Translations under genes and position numbers: made by a program
Assembly (NCBI GenBank): GCA_031424915.1
Contig: JANPII010000053.1
Location: 1 to 7,121 of the forward strand
DNA length: 7,121 nt
Direction of reading: 5' to 3'
Source of the DNA: JANPII01 sp031424915
GTDB lineage: Bacteria > Pseudomonadota > Alphaproteobacteria > Rickettsiales > Midichloriaceae
Shown: piece after piece, positions 6,029 to 7,121 of the stretch
Layout: each line of letters begins with the position of its first letter
How positions within the stretch are numbered: position 1 is the first letter of the stretch
Notes under the pieces: model-generated
Told to the model about the DNA's origin: nothing
The model's input: the letters and a program-made list of their open reading frames with translations, nothing else
Database searches by the model: none

Positions 6029-6601
6029 CTAGAGCTGAATATGCTGTTGCCCGCACTCTTTTAGGTTTTGCTCATATGCTTTCATATATTCATTAGGGTC
6101 GAAGTCTATACTTATATCGAAAGTTTTCTCTAAGGCCTCTATTGATCTACTGGTATAGACTTTGTTTAGATAATGTTTCTTTAAATATTTAAAATTGTCA
6201 TAGGGATAGATATAATCACCTTGTAAAAAACCTGTAATTGTTGCTGCTCCACGTATACGTAGGAATTCCGGGCCTTCTAGATCCTTCTTTGTGCCGCTTT
6301 TTGACACTTGCAGGAACTTTTTTGTGATTTCAGGGATGTCATCACCCTCTTTATAGAAACTAAGAGCACAAGACAGAGGACTGCATTGCTTTATTACATC
6401 GTCCTCTACTATGTTTGTCAGGATATTATAACTATAAGCACGGTTTAGAATATCCTGTACCTCTACAATGCTGCCATTATCTATAGCTTTCAGTAAAGCT
6501 ATACTGCTACTTGTCTCTTCCTTAGCATTATACTCTTTCTTCGCAGTTCTGCATTTTTTAGTCAAATGGCCATTGTTAGTATCAGTTGTAGTGCGTTTCA
6601 T
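6029..6601 (-). CDS. Ankyrin-like hypothetical protein with basic N-terminus
   Basis: A 190-residue protein starting at the ATG at 6601. That ATG follows GGAG by six bases, so it is preferred over the TTG at 6613 that would add four residues and put the start on the ribosome-binding site itself. The N-terminus is polar and basic (MKRTTTDTNNGHLTKKCRTAKK), with a KKCRTAKK cluster at 15-22. Residues about 31-54 (SSSIALLKAIDNGSIVEVQDILNRA) look like the paired helices of an ankyrin repeat. A second degenerate unit, SPLSCALSFYKEGDD with ITKKFLQ, follows about 30 residues later. The rest is mixed helix with many aromatic residues and no recognised domain. There is no signal peptide or membrane segment. 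It converges on dnaX. A host-directed role is possible given the basic cluster and ankyrin-like part but is only inferred. Confidence 0.8.
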   Translation of the reverse strand: MKRTTTDTNNGHLTKKCRTAKKEYNAKEETSSSIALLKAIDNGSIVEVQDILNRAYSYNILTNIVEDDVIKQCSPLSCALSFYKEGDDIPEITKKFLQVSKSGTKKDLEGPEFLRIRGAATITGFLQGDYIYPYDNFKYLKKHYLNKVYTSRSIEALEKTFDISIDFDPNEYMKAYEQNLKECGQQHIQL

Positions 6602-6607
6602 GATATG

Positions 6608-6611
6608 CTCC
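6608..6611 (-). promoter_or_regulatory. Shine-Dalgarno site deciding the start of the ankyrin-like gene
   Basis: GGAG on the minus strand lies six bases before the ATG at 6601. It is the clearest ribosome-binding site in the window and argues against the in-frame TTG at 6613 as the start. Confidence 0.7.
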
Positions 6612-6640
6612 AAGAATTTGCTTGCAGCCTACCTATTTAA

Positions 6641-6675
6641 AGTATATCAATTTATATTGTATATGCAACAATATA
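6641..6675 (-). promoter_or_regulatory. Promoter and overlapping inverted repeat for the minus-strand ankyrin-like gene
   Basis: On the minus strand TTGCAT (6668-6663) and TATACT (6646-6641) are 16 bases apart, about 40 bases upstream of the start codon. An eight-base inverted repeat, TATATTGT (6653-6660) and ACAATATA (6668-6675) with a seven-base gap, overlaps the -35 region. This arrangement would suit repression by a dimeric protein. All elements are AT-rich, so chance occurrence is a real possibility. Confidence 0.45.
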
Positions 6676-6714
6676 TTAGCTAGTTTTCTTAAGAGGTAAA
6701 TAAATATTTCACCA

Positions 6715-6744
6715 TTGACAAAAACCGCAGACAGTTTGTAATAA
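6715..6744 (+). promoter_or_regulatory. Possible promoter with consensus -35 for the rightward ORFs
   Basis: A perfect TTGACA (6715-6720) is followed after 18 bases by TAATAA (6739-6744), a mediocre -10, with TAAAAT (6742-6747) as a poorly spaced alternative. It points toward the ATG at 6813, leaving a leader of roughly 60 bases. Together with the minus-strand promoter at 6641-6668 it makes the 211-base gap a divergent control region. Confidence 0.4.
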
Positions 6745-6812
6745 AATATTAACTTATTTTTGGCATTATCAGATTCATGTTTATACATAATAACCAATCT
6801 TAGTACTAAAAA

Positions 6813-6926
6813 ATGAAAAGACACACTCCTGATAGCAAGCAAAAACAGCCTCTTCCTAAACGCTCTCGCACTGATAATTTAGCACCCCCAGAGTTACATG
6901 TCGAATACCATATCGATGCTATCTAA
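6813..6926 (+). pseudogene. 37-codon ORF with MKR/basic N-terminus, probable 5' remnant
   Basis: The ORF encodes MKRHTPDSKQ, a linker, then PLPKRSRTDNLAPPELHVEYHIDAI and a TAA. Its beginning parallels that of the divergent gene at 6601: MKR, a Thr, an Asp, polar residues and a compact basic cluster. No strong Shine-Dalgarno is seen. The protein ends abruptly, and a second ORF in the next frame overlaps its last 29 bases. I read it as the head of a larger gene that lost its middle, although a genuine small protein is possible. Confidence 0.5.
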
Positions 6927-7074
6927 GCACGGGTATAATACTGTATTTATGGTGGGAAGTAGTCATATAGAGAATTTGCAAAGCGAGTTGCAAGGCTTGT
7001 CATGCAATGTAAAAGAAGCTAATGAAGTTGTGGCACATAAAGGGAATAAGGCTAGTCACGTTGTGGCATTCTAA
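6898..7074 (+). CDS. 58-residue ORF, probable C-terminal fragment of a larger protein
   Basis: The frame opens after a TAG at 6880-6882 and the first ATG is at 6898. It encodes 58 residues including KHGYNTVFMVGSSHIENLQ and ending ASHVVAF. The stretch from Phe17 (F-MVGSSH-ENL-SEL) has a strand, a Gly-Ser-Ser-His turn and a helix. This recalls the end of domains with a VGxxHxxxL pattern, but I cannot name the family. It overlaps the 37-codon ORF in a different frame and has no ribosome-binding site (upstream is CCCCAGAGTTAC). The simplest reading is a tail of the same ancestral gene put out of frame by an internal deletion. Confidence 0.45.
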   Translation: MSNTISMLSKHGYNTVFMVGSSHIENLQSELQGLSCNVKEANEVVAHKGNKASHVVAF

Positions 7075-7098
7075 CTATTAAACATAAACACTTTGCTG

Positions 7099-7121
7099 AA
7101 ATCCTTAAGTTGATGCCACTT
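7099..7121 (-). repeat. Dispersed 23-bp repeat, inverted copy at window end
   Basis: This is the reverse complement of the element at 3415-3437, matching at 20 of 23 positions and cut by the right edge. Read on the plus strand it falls in an open stretch after the TAA at 7072-7074 that includes KHFAEILKLMPL. The homology may extend beyond the window. Confidence 0.5.

Noticed and set aside
6601..6613. TTG at 6613 as start of the leftward ankyrin-like gene
   Set aside because: It overlaps the GGAG ribosome-binding site that is ideally placed for the ATG at 6601, and the MKR start matches the neighbouring ORF.
6633..6842. Minus-strand 69-residue ORF across the divergent control region
   Set aside because: It is rich in Leu, Ile, Tyr and Phe as expected from AT-rich non-coding DNA, and it covers the promoters and the head of the rightward ORF.

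Overview
The window looks like a piece of an AT-rich genome from an intracellular alphaproteobacterium, most likely in or near the Rickettsiales. The reasons are an alphaproteobacterial-type DnaX, an orphan type IV pilin-like protein of the kind common in that group, ankyrin-repeat proteins with no sign of an enzymatic domain, loose gene spacing, short dispersed repeats, and gene remnants. No rRNA, tRNA, CRISPR array or complete insertion sequence was recognised. The lineage is an inference from gene content, not from a marker search.

Layout from left to right. Positions 1-78 hold a strikingly GC-rich patch with a predicted hairpin. A small phage-type protein gene (79-405, +) follows. About 300 bases without a clear gene (406-703) contain one copy of a dispersed repeat, a perfect 12-bp palindrome, a strong stem-loop and a good sigma70-type promoter. 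That promoter faces a large gene (704-3385, +) for an 893-residue protein: a helical N-terminal half of unknown type, about six or seven ankyrin repeats, a coiled coil built from four 28-residue tandem repeats, and a C-terminal pair of hydrophobic segments. This is the best candidate for a host-directed effector or a membrane-anchored scaffold. It converges on a pilin-like gene (3444-4160, -). The pilin gene is transcribed away from dnaX (4279-5943, +), the clamp-loader tau subunit and the only obvious housekeeping gene. A symmetric TTGCAA element lies between the two.

Downstream of dnaX the usual ybaB/recR partners are absent. Instead there is a second copy of the dispersed repeat, then a divergent pair: a 190-residue ankyrin-like protein (6029-6601, -) and a 37-codon ORF (6813-6926, +). 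Both begin with MKR, followed by a Thr/Asp-containing polar stretch and a short basic cluster. The 37-codon ORF overlaps, in another frame, a 58-residue ORF (6898-7074, +) that reads like the tail of a larger protein, so the locus may be an internally deleted gene. The window ends in an inverted copy of a 23-bp sequence also found at 3415-3437.

No biochemical pathway unites these genes. The picture is one conserved replication gene embedded in accessory, host-interaction and decaying sequence. The most unusual items are the composite ankyrin/coiled-coil/membrane protein with its two classes of internal duplication, and the divergent pair sharing an N-terminal basic signature.
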